A stretch of DNA of 64,000 nt from Candidatus Rifleibacteriota bacterium (GTDB lineage Bacteria; Muiribacteriota; Ozemobacteria; Ozemobacterales; Ozemobacteraceae): contig JADFYG010000019.1 in the NCBI GenBank assembly GCA_015233155.1, positions 23,081 to 87,080 of the forward strand, in the 5' to 3' direction. The notes below the pieces were generated by a model that did not search any database, was not told the origin of the DNA, and worked only from the letters and a program-made list of their open reading frames with translations. The number at the start of each line of letters is the position of its first letter. The stretch's first letter is position 1. This document shows positions 1-8,400 of the stretch, one piece after another. The translations under genes and the position numbers were made by a program.

Positions 1-25
1 TGAGCCAAGGAGGGAGCAATCCATC

Positions 26-199
26 ATGAAGTTAAACCGCGACGAGGCCTACTACATTCTTACTAATCTCAACACCTTTGTATCCCGTTTCGAAGCAGCG
101 ACACAGAAAAGGGTGACCCCCGGGGCTCTTCAGATTATTCAGGAAATTTTGACCGAAGCATCCTTTCCAATCGGTAGCAGTTCCAGTAATATTCACTGA
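26..199 (+). CDS. Small hypothetical protein (57 aa)
   Basis: An ATG preceded by a strong Shine-Dalgarno (AAGGAGGG at 7-14, 11 nt upstream) opens a 57-residue frame that stops at TGA 197-199. The protein starts MKLNRDEAYYILTNLNTF, looks helical and soluble, and has no signal peptide or cysteines. The window begins with TGA, which could be the stop of a preceding plus-strand gene, so this may be the last gene of an operon that ends at the hairpin at 351-390. I recognise no family. The ribosome binding site is the main support; the opposite strand carries a 66-residue open frame without comparable start signals. Confidence 0.55.
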   Translation: MKLNRDEAYYILTNLNTFVSRFEAATQKRVTPGALQIIQEILTEASFPIGSSSSNIH

Positions 200-350
200 T
201 CTGTTATACGGGGAGAACATTGTTTCCTGCATGATTTTGCCTTACGAGTAATTGCAGAAAGCGACTCTTCCACTAATTTGCCTTGTCGGCGGAGCATTTA
301 TTAAAAGATATGCTGGGTGAGAACAATAATAGATAATCCTTTTTCCGCAT

Positions 351-390
351 AAAAAAACCGGAATCGTCGAGCGACGATCCCGGTTTTTTT
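351..390. terminator. Bidirectional intrinsic terminator
   Basis: A-tract, then CCGG-A-ATCGTCG / CGACGAT-C-CCGG stem, then T-tract, so the hairpin has a U-run on either strand. It sits between the small plus-strand ORF and the 3' end of the minus-strand C25 peptidase gene and can end both transcripts. Confidence 0.8.
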
Positions 391-396
391 AAATTC

Positions 397-2373
397 TCAG
401 AAGTTTAGTTTTTGATCGACCACCGGCACAAGGTTCGTTCCAGTGACTGTCATGTAGCCTTCCTTCCCGAATTCGGCTGGAAGAGTGACAATGGTATGTC
501 CCTGTTCATCCGTAGATGATGTGATAGTGAACTCATACTTCGGAGTATAAGCCACTACTTTGGCATTGGAAACAGGCTTTCCATCAACGTCAGAGATCAT
601 AACATCGAGCGTCCGCGCATTATCTGCTGACTTGATTGTGGAAATCGCGCTCACCTGCTTCGGCTCACCGAATCGAACCTGCATCGTGGCATCACCGAAG
701 AGGTGCCATTGTTCGAACATCATGACCCCGCTTCCGGTTGCGACTGTTCCATATACTTCCATGCCTTTCATGATTCCGTTGAATGCCAAACCGCCAACGG
801 TCTTGTAGGTCTCATTTACGGTATAGTTTGTCACGATTTCATTTTGGACGACACATGGCGGGATCCATTCCTGATTGGTGGAAGAACCAAAGATGGCCGC
901 TGCACCCGCAGGCTTTTCAATGCTGCCTGCGCGCATCCATGCCTCGGCAAAACAGGTGCGGCCGACAAAGGCGCCGTTCACGCAGGCAACACTCCAAATG
1001 ACGGGCTGTTTCAAGCCGTTAGTCAGTTGTGCACAATCTGCATTCGAGAACATTGTGGTGCCCCAGCTCGTTTGGCTGCCATGACCGATATAGTTGATGA
1101 GACTGCGACCATCATTGACGGAAGATGAAACCATCGCCTTGGTTGCCTTGGGGTCATATATCTCGTCGATCGATCCGAAACGCCACTTCAAAAGAGCGTC
1201 ACGAAGCAGACCCGCCCGGGAAAAATCGGTTGGATTCCCCTGATTGCTGGCGATACATACACCTTTTTTATACCACGCGGCATCCGCACCATTTGATGGA
1301 AATTGTTCATAATTCACGAATTTTGCAGCCTGATAAGCGACTTCTTCGGGGGTAGTGGCAGACAAACGACTGATGATGCAATCCGGAACATCATCATTGC
1401 CCGCAAGCTTGGTATAGCACGGATCGGAATCTGCGGCTTCTTTTACACCTTTCAGTGTTGGAACCTGCTCAGCATCACCGACCAGCATTATATGTGTCAG
1501 ACCGCCCAGATCGTATTCTTTTTGAATGAAATTCTTGATTGCGGGTGCAGTGACAGCGGCTCCGATTTCGCTTAGTTTGACCAGCTTAACGTCTAATCCG
1601 CATTTTTTCTTCCATGAAATAAAGGCACTCAGGCTGTCGGCAAAAGCATCATAGGAGATGATGAGAAGGCGGCCATTTTCGTTCAATCGCGGAAGTCGGC
1701 TTGCCGCTTCCTTATAATTCACGAAAGTCTTCTGATAAATAGCCTCAAATAGCGGACTTATGGCCTGAACTCCCTGAAGTTCATTGCCCGAATCCGGGAT
1801 GCCGCCAACGAGAGAAACCGTGAGACGGCGGTGAATCCGAAGCTGATTTTTTACAGGGTTATATTGGATTGGCTGAACCAGCAGGCGGACGCCGCGGATG
1901 TTTCGCAGTATAAAAGGATTTTCAATGCTTACGAGCTGATCATCACTGGGATACCAACGATCCTGGCTATACACGTCACCGTAGATGTATGGAACCGTAA
2001 CAGGATCGATATTGCGGGTAAAATTACCCTTACTTGGAACGATCGGCGCATCGAGCGTGATTATTTCTGACTGATTACATACTGATTTGACGCTGGGAAT
2101 GCGACGAGGATCAATCATGACCATTGCGGTAAGGCGGGGGAGTTCCGGGGCGCTTTTGTCATAAGAAAGCGAACCGCCCGGTATGGAGAGGCTTATAGCA
2201 GGGCGTCCGAGAACCTCTGTTCGGGACATGGATAATTCGGGAACATTGATTTCAAGCTCCGTGGCGAATCCCTTGGCAGCTTTCACCATGATTCCTTGAG
2301 CGCCGAACAACAACGGCGTACAAAAAATCGCGCATGCAATCAACAACATCAAGCGAAAATGTTTTTTTGCCAT
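397..2373 (-). CDS. Exported C25 family (gingipain-like) cysteine peptidase
   Basis: A 658-residue protein with an N-terminal signal peptide (about residues 1-26), a propeptide-like region, a C25 catalytic domain and a C-terminal Ig-like segment (last ~85 residues). The catalytic dyad is visible: His431 in NYIGHGSQTSWG and Cys464 in SVACVNGAF. The spacing of 33 residues equals that of gingipain R (His211/Cys244). Known family members are secreted endopeptidases; substrate here is unknown. I see no type IX secretion sorting domain. ATG at 2373 is preferred because GAGGAG lies 5 nt upstream; an in-frame GTG at 2376 lies too close to it. It appears to be transcribed alone and ends at the bidirectional terminator. 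Confidence 0.9.
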   Translation of the reverse strand: MAKKHFRLMLLIACAIFCTPLLFGAQGIMVKAAKGFATELEINVPELSMSRTEVLGRPAISLSIPGGSLSYDKSAPELPRLTAMVMIDPRRIPSVKSVCNQSEIITLDAPIVPSKGNFTRNIDPVTVPYIYGDVYSQDRWYPSDDQLVSIENPFILRNIRGVRLLVQPIQYNPVKNQLRIHRRLTVSLVGGIPDSGNELQGVQAISPLFEAIYQKTFVNYKEAASRLPRLNENGRLLIISYDAFADSLSAFISWKKKCGLDVKLVKLSEIGAAVTAPAIKNFIQKEYDLGGLTHIMLVGDAEQVPTLKGVKEAADSDPCYTKLAGNDDVPDCIISRLSATTPEEVAYQAAKFVNYEQFPSNGADAAWYKKGVCIASNQGNPTDFSRAGLLRDALLKWRFGSIDEIYDPKATKAMVSSSVNDGRSLINYIGHGSQTSWGTTMFSNADCAQLTNGLKQPVIWSVACVNGAFVGRTCFAEAWMRAGSIEKPAGAAAIFGSSTNQEWIPPCVVQNEIVTNYTVNETYKTVGGLAFNGIMKGMEVYGTVATGSGVMMFEQWHLFGDATMQVRFGEPKQVSAISTIKSADNARTLDVMISDVDGKPVSNAKVVAYTPKYEFTITSSTDEQGHTIVTLPAEFGKEGYMTVTGTNLVPVVDQKLNF

Positions 2374-2490
2374 CACTACTCCTCTATATCCTTTTTTTTT
2401 CTCATAGGCATACCAGAGAAAGAGAACTTATGGGGCAGTATAAATTGACCAGCCGGTGAAATCAATAGTATCACCACGGGGCGTGATGCC

Positions 2491-2829
2491 TCAGGATAAA
2501 AAGATATCCAGGATACTCCAGATGACACTCAGGCCAATTCCACCGTAGAGGGCGCTTGTGAAACTTTCTACGGATATCCCGTCTACGAAATCTGAGGCAA
2601 GATCAAGTACGACGCCATTTACGAGTATAGTTCCGATTCCAAGGGTCAGTATTTTAAAGGGAATAATGAACCACCAGAAAAACAGGCGAAGCACGGTGTT
2701 TATGACCATTATGGCAATCACCAGACGCCATGCGGCTTTAAATCCGTTGACACGGATTCCGGAAATCAGGTGAGGCAGAAGAAGAACGGAGCAGCCGCCG
2801 AGGATGGACTGAAGAACGAGCGCAAACAT
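2491..2829 (-). CDS. Four-TM phage-holin-superfamily IV (YvlD-like) membrane protein
   Basis: A 112-residue, strongly hydrophobic protein with about four membrane segments and the family-like central stretch FIIPFKILTLGIGTILVN followed by a short loop. This fits the 'phage holin family protein' group (PF04020/YvlD), which despite its name is common as a chromosomal inner-membrane protein of unknown role. It lies downstream of pgpA (45-nt gap) and may be co-transcribed with the pgsA-pgpA phospholipid genes. There are no phage genes nearby, so a lysis role is unlikely. Confidence 0.8.
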   Translation of the reverse strand: MFALVLQSILGGCSVLLLPHLISGIRVNGFKAAWRLVIAIMVINTVLRLFFWWFIIPFKILTLGIGTILVNGVVLDLASDFVDGISVESFTSALYGGIGLSVIWSILDIFLS

Positions 2830-2874
2830 AATGAATCAACCTCAGGGAAAAAATAACAGACTAAACTCGTGAAT

Positions 2875-3393
2875 TCAGACAGTGCCCCCGGAAAGGATGC
2901 CAATGAAGATAAACGTGCGGATAGCAAAGTTCGTTAGCATGCCAGCAGCAAGATCATCCATGATTATACCCAGACCGCCCCGAAAGGATTCAAAGACGTT
3001 CAGAGGAAAAAATTTAATATGATCGAATAGGCGGAACAGAATAAATGCGATGATGAGGGTCGTGGAACTAATGGTTCCAAAAAAGAAAAGCGTGGCCCAC
3101 ATTCCGCAGGTTTCCCCGACGACAATGAGATCAGCATCTTTTTCGCGACAGATCTGTTCTGCGCGCTCCGCGATGCCAATGGCAACAAGAATGGACAATG
3201 TGAATAGAACAATTTGCATCCATGCATCTTGTTTTCGAGTAAGAAAAAAAAGAACGACACCCAGGAGACTCGCTATATTTTCACGCCCAATGGGAAGACG
3301 CCCCAATCCGAATCCCGAGGAGATAAAGATGAACAGGGAATTCGCCTTAGCGCTATTCGTCCAGGAGGTGCCAATTTTTTTTGAGATAATCAT
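2875..3393 (-). CDS. pgpA: Phosphatidylglycerophosphatase A-like protein
   Basis: A 172-residue multi-pass membrane protein resembling PgpA, which dephosphorylates phosphatidylglycerol phosphate after PgsA. Family landmarks are present: GFGLGRLPIG near residue 28-37, VGETCGMW around residue 90, and FESFRGGLGIIMDDLAAG near residues 133-150. Two motifs deviate: the usual APGT-x-GS reads GRENIAS, and the usual Asp-Glu pair reads Gly-Glu. The gene overlaps the 3' end of pgsA by 41 nt, so translation is probably coupled; only one in-frame ATG fits. Location immediately after pgsA supports the assignment, though activity could be altered. Confidence 0.75.
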   Translation of the reverse strand: MIISKKIGTSWTNSAKANSLFIFISSGFGLGRLPIGRENIASLLGVVLFFLTRKQDAWMQIVLFTLSILVAIGIAERAEQICREKDADLIVVGETCGMWATLFFFGTISSTTLIIAFILFRLFDHIKFFPLNVFESFRGGLGIIMDDLAAGMLTNFAIRTFIFIGILSGGTV

Positions 3394-3976
3394 ATCCAGA
3401 ATAAAGTGTCATCAAAATTGCGATCCAAATAAGTATCTGAATGATAATACCATACCAAGGAAGAAAAATGTGTCCGATGTCAGTCAGGTTATAAGTTTCG
3501 ATAATGACTCGAAAACTTACAAATACCAAGGCTGTAATAATGGCAGTCAGCTGAGCAGTTGTTTTCCATTTGCCGAGATGACTGGCTTCTATTGGCATTC
3601 CGCGTGGAATACATACGAGGCGTAGGCCGGTTACCGCAAATTCTCGCGCAATAATAAGAATAGCCGCCCAGGCAGGGATAAATGTGATTGAACGCAGTTC
3701 AACCATCGCTACCAGAGCTGTTGTAACAAGGAGTTTGTCGGCGATAGGATCAATGAATTTTCCGAAAGTTGTTTCTTCTTTATAGTACCGAGCCATGGCT
3801 CCGTCATAATAGTCTGTGATTGCCGCAAAGATGAAGACTCCAGTGGCAATGACCTTTCCCCAATCTCCAGTGATGATAAGTTCGCCACCGCTTTTTCCCG
3901 CGTTCCAGAAGAAGGCAATCAGGAACAATGGAATGGCTCCTACTCTCATCATGGTTAGCTTTGTCGCAAGCGTCAT
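3353..3976 (-). CDS. pgsA: CDP-diacylglycerol--glycerol-3-phosphate 3-phosphatidyltransferase
   Basis: A 207-residue CDP-alcohol phosphatidyltransferase. The complete family signature D-x2-DG-x2-AR-x8-G-x3-D-x3-D is present with Asp55, Asp58, Gly59, Ala62-Arg63, Gly72, Asp76 and Asp80. It makes phosphatidylglycerol phosphate in the inner membrane from CDP-diacylglycerol and glycerol-3-phosphate. The product is the expected substrate of the next gene, pgpA. It overlaps the end of rimO by 4 nt, and pgpA overlaps its own end, so rimO-pgsA-pgpA form a tightly coupled operon. Linkage of pgsA to rimO is common in bacteria. Confidence 0.95.
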   Translation of the reverse strand: MTLATKLTMMRVGAIPLFLIAFFWNAGKSGGELIITGDWGKVIATGVFIFAAITDYYDGAMARYYKEETTFGKFIDPIADKLLVTTALVAMVELRSITFIPAWAAILIIAREFAVTGLRLVCIPRGMPIEASHLGKWKTTAQLTAIITALVFVSFRVIIETYNLTDIGHIFLPWYGIIIQILIWIAILMTLYSGYDYLKKNWHLLDE

Positions 3977-5283
3977 GGCGTGAGTTCCGCTGTAAAATCG
4001 TATGCATCAGCTGTCAGTATTCGTCCGTGCACGAACATTCCCGGATGAAGATTTTTACCGTGACATGGAATGGTTGTTTCATTATCTATCTCAAATGCAT
4101 CACCGGTTGTTCTGGCAAAGGCTTTGTCATTCTCTACCCTGTCAACGAGGAACTCCATTCGTTTTCCGATCATTCTTTGATTGCGCTCGGAAGACAAGAT
4201 CCCTTGAAGGGTCATGAGTTCATCGAGTCGGCTCTGACGGAGAGAAATTGGAACTTGTGGTTTTATTCGGAAAGCAGGCGTTCCTTCCTCGTTTGAGTAC
4301 GGAAATGCACCGAGTCGGTCGATGGGGTGATCTTCAATAAAGTGGATCAATTGCTTGAAATCATCGTCGGTTTCCCCGGGGAACCCAACAATGAAAGTTG
4401 TTCTAATAACTGCTTTCTTGAAATTACGGTGAATATGCCCGAGGAGGGAAGTGAGTTCCTTCTTCGTAATTCCACGATTCATGAGGGTGAGAACACGGTT
4501 TGATACATGTTGAAAGGGAATGTCGAAATATGGAATAACCTTCGGAATGTTGAACAATTCATCAATAAAAGAAAAGTTCAGTCGCTTCGGATGAAGGTAG
4601 TGCAGGCGAATCCAGTGGATATCTGAAATTTCAGAAATATTTCGTATGAGTTTCAGAAGATCGAAAGGGCTTTCAGAACTGTTTGGGAAATCTGTTCCAT
4701 AGCGAGTTGTATCCTGAGCGATGACACATACTTCTTTTGCTCCCGTAGTCGCCAGTCGTTGAGCTTCCTGGAGTATTACGTTCGGTGGAAATGAATGATA
4801 GGGGCCGCGAATTTCCGGAATAGCACAGTAAGCACATCGATTATTACACCCTTCTCCGATTTTTAGAAAACCAATATGGGATGGGGTCAATACTCGTGGT
4901 GTTGGCGCATCCGGGTCAGATGGTGAGGGGCGGGTGATTTTTTTGGGGATTAGTGAATCAAGCTCTTTTCCGGTAAAAAAGGGGAAAAGAGCGTCAAGTT
5001 CCGGGATCTGCTCTTCGATGCTCTTTTTGTAACGCTTAACTAGACAGCCAAAGGCAACAACACGAAGGGAAGGCCGTTGTTTTTTTATTGCAACGACGTC
5101 CATGATGGCCTTGAGAGATTCTTCTTTCGCATCGCGAATGAAACCACAGGTATTTACCAGGGCAATGTCTGCATTTTCAGGCGTTTCAGTATAAGAAAGC
5201 CCCCTGTCACGGAGTTGTTGGATAAGGGCTTCCGAGTCAGAGGTGTTTTTGGGGCATCCCAGTGAGATCAGGAAAAATTTCAT
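3973..5283 (-). CDS. rimO: Ribosomal protein uS12 methylthiotransferase RimO
   Basis: A 436-residue radical-SAM methylthiotransferase that modifies an aspartate of ribosomal protein uS12. The N-terminal MTTase domain carries three cluster cysteines (Cys10 in ISLGCPKNTSDSE, Cys46, Cys80); the radical-SAM CxxxCxxC is Cys146, Cys150 and Cys153 in EGCNNRCAYCAIP. The C-terminal ~65 residues look like a TRAM domain. The SLGCPKN start and 430-440 residue length separate it from MiaB. It heads the overlapping rimO-pgsA-pgpA set; 188 nt separate it from the upstream TPR gene. Confidence 0.95.
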   Translation of the reverse strand: MKFFLISLGCPKNTSDSEALIQQLRDRGLSYTETPENADIALVNTCGFIRDAKEESLKAIMDVVAIKKQRPSLRVVAFGCLVKRYKKSIEEQIPELDALFPFFTGKELDSLIPKKITRPSPSDPDAPTPRVLTPSHIGFLKIGEGCNNRCAYCAIPEIRGPYHSFPPNVILQEAQRLATTGAKEVCVIAQDTTRYGTDFPNSSESPFDLLKLIRNISEISDIHWIRLHYLHPKRLNFSFIDELFNIPKVIPYFDIPFQHVSNRVLTLMNRGITKKELTSLLGHIHRNFKKAVIRTTFIVGFPGETDDDFKQLIHFIEDHPIDRLGAFPYSNEEGTPAFRIKPQVPISLRQSRLDELMTLQGILSSERNQRMIGKRMEFLVDRVENDKAFARTTGDAFEIDNETTIPCHGKNLHPGMFVHGRILTADAYDFTAELTP

Positions 5284-5471
5284 AAGTTAGCAGGATATAC
5301 GCGATATGTCGTCTAATGCAACAGTGACAATGTCCCGGATCTTCATTTTTTTAAGTAGAACCCCACTTGCCACCCTAAATTCGACAGTATCGTCAATAAA
5401 GTGATTGCGTAATCTTATTATTGATAATAAGTGTCTTTGCCATGCGTGCTGCTTGACGTTTGGTTATGGGA

Positions 5472-8400
5472 TCAGGTTTCTCCGCGAGAGCGCTCGATGT
5501 GAACGAGTGAGCGCTTGGCGTCTTTTGCCAGCGGACTTGTCGGATCCAGTTCTATGACCTTATTGTATTCTTCCACGGCCTTGTCGAACATGTTTTTAAC
5601 TCGAAGAATACTTGCGAGCCTGAAGTGTGCTTCCGTAAAATTTGGGTCGAGCTGAATGGCTTTTTTGTATTCGGCCATAGCTTCGCTTTTCATATTCATG
5701 TCGTAGTTTTCGTTGTATGCTTCCCCGAGTTCAAAATGGGCGCGGGCGTTATTTTCGTCGACCTTAAGCGCCTTTTTGCAGATGGCGATAGCTTCGTCAT
5801 ACATGTGTTTTCCGGTAATGGATTGTTTGTTGTATACGATTTTCAGGCCCCAGTATGGCCAGAGATTGTTGAGGTCGAAAGAGTTGGCTTGCTTGAAATA
5901 GTATACCGCCCATTGCTGTTCTTCTTCGGACGGGGTGAGGCCTGCTGAGAGTGTGATGTATGCGTAGCCAAGTTTGTAGCAGAGCATGCTGTCCTTGGGA
6001 TTTGCGTCGACCTGCGCCTTTATCTCGTTGATGATCTGAAAAAATTGTTTTCCGCGATTTTCGTCTTTTGCATAGATCTCTTTGAAGAGTTCGATGATTT
6101 TGGTATGATAATCGCCGTTGGCGGGTTCTAGTTCGCTTAGTTGTCGGAGTTCTGATAAGGCTTCCTGGTAACGGCGCTGCTGAATGTAGAGTTCCGAGAG
6201 TTTGCGGTGAACCAGGGGGGTTTCAGGGTCTAGTTCCAGGATCTTTTTGTAAGTGGTTTCTACCAGATCGAGCATGTTTTTGCGATAATATACTTTTGCT
6301 TGTTCGTTGAGCGCGAAAGTATTATTGGGGTCTATTGAGAGAACTTTTTCGAAGCATGATATTGCCTGGGAGATTGCGTCATCTTCTGGAAGAGATGGGT
6401 CCATTCCTTTGGAGACAAATAGTCCTAGCTCAATCCAGTCTTGGGGCGTCTGATTTTTCTCGGCGGCCTCGCGAATGGACGTATTGAATTCCGCCAATTC
6501 GGTGGGATTCGAAAAATTGTTCATCACCTTGAATTTGAGTTGTGTTATCAGTTGAATGCGAACGTTGGTATTGTTCGGAAAGAACTCCTTTGCCTTTGTG
6601 AGGACTTCGACGGCTTCAACTATTTTTCCCTTTCGCGTATATAGTTCTCCAAGCCTTACAGTGAGGTCTTTGTAACGGTTTTCAGTATCAGACGACAAGG
6701 CTTGTTCGAATTCGAAGGCTGCTTCGTCATACATGTGCTTGTTTTCATACAGTCGGCCCAAGTGATAGCGAGCTTCAAGATTGCGAGTATCCAGATCGAT
6801 GACACTGTCGTAATGCATTATAGCTGCATCAATGTCACCCTTTTTCTCTTCCTCGACCGCGCGAGCCATAGCATCCGTGATCTCGTTAGATTTTTGTGAG
6901 GCGCTCAAATTTGCGAAGAAATCAGTTGCCGTCTGGTTGCCGGCATCCAAATCTATCACTTTTTGGAAGTAAGTTCTTGCCGAATCAAGATCGCCTTTTT
7001 CTTTATACAGAATTCCCAGCTGCAGGACGCAATTGAGTTGCCTCTCATCGACTTGGTGAGCGGCCTCAAATCGTTCAATTGCTTCATCTGTCCAACCTTT
7101 TGCCTGGAAAATTTCTCCAAGCATGACCAAGCCATCAAGATGATTCGGTTCTATACTCAATAGTTCTTGGAGCTCCATTGAAGCATTGTCCGGCTGCTCC
7201 TGATCAATATAAACACGCGAAAGAGCAATGAAAGCTTCAAGATAATCAGATTTGATCTCTTTGGCTTTATTCAGACAACTTAATGCTTGTTCGAAGTTTT
7301 TTTGTTCGTGATGAATGGTGCCGACTTCATACCAGGCAATGGCATTAGTGGGATCGATTCGCAGAACGTTTTCATATTCCAAAATCGCATTTTTGACCAT
7401 TCCTCTCTCGTGGAAGGTTCTGGCCTCTTTTAAGCCATCCTCGGCCCGGGACATCATTTGTACTTTTGTGAGCTCGTCGTATGCTTCTTTTCCCTTAACA
7501 TGAAATGGGTCCAGGCGAAGCACTATTTCAAATTCTCCAATAGCGTCCTCTACCCGATTTCGCTCTTTCAGCACCATTCCCATTTCATAATGTGCTTCCT
7601 TGCTTGCGGCATCGACCCGAATTGCTTCACGAAGCTCGGTAACGCCGTTATCGATCATATTGTCATCTTTGAAATTGTGGCCCATTGCGATATACATGCG
7701 CCCAAGCTCAACATGTCCGGCAGGGTCGGAAGGGACATCCCGAATAGCTTCCTTAAAGGTCATGGTTGCCTGGTCAAACATATTCGCAATAGCATATACT
7801 CTTCCAAGTTGGATTCTTGCCGTTGCGTTTTCGGGGTCTGCTGTCAGAAGTTGCTTGAGTTCTAAAATCGCCATTTCGTGTTCGCCCGCTTTGGCATAAG
7901 CTTCAGAAATAATTCCAGTAATACGGTTATCCTGTGGATGTATGGCCCTGATCTCTTTCATTCGTTCGATTGCTTCGGAATACTCTTCGCGCGCAAGATG
8001 AACATTTCCGATTTCAAGAGCAATTTCCAGATTTTGGGGAGCAAGAGTTTTTCCTTGCGTCAGGATTTCCATGGCTTCAGGAAGCATGTTCTGCCCCTGG
8101 TAAATTCTTGAGAGTGTGAGATAATTCTCTATTTTTTCAGGATCCTGGCGGCGCAGGAGCTCGAGCTCTTCTATCGCGGCTTGAGATTGGTTCCCGGCCA
8201 GATAGATTTCAACAAGTTTTTTTGAAATATCCGAATTTTCCGGGGCAAGACTCTTGGCCTGCTGAAATGCGTCTCTTGCCTCATCCATTCTTCCATGCTG
8301 TTGCAGAAGATTTCCGAATTCAAGAAATAATCTTGGTTCCTGGGAGCCGAGAGCTATCGCTTGCCGAAGTGAGTCTATCTGATCATTTGGGCGTCCGAGA

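Noticed and set aside
5284..5471. Minus-strand open frame in the gap between the TPR gene and rimO (ending in KMKIRDIVTVALDDISRI), possibly a gene remnant
   Set aside because: It has no in-frame start with a ribosome binding site; a second open frame beside it suggests at most a decayed small gene.
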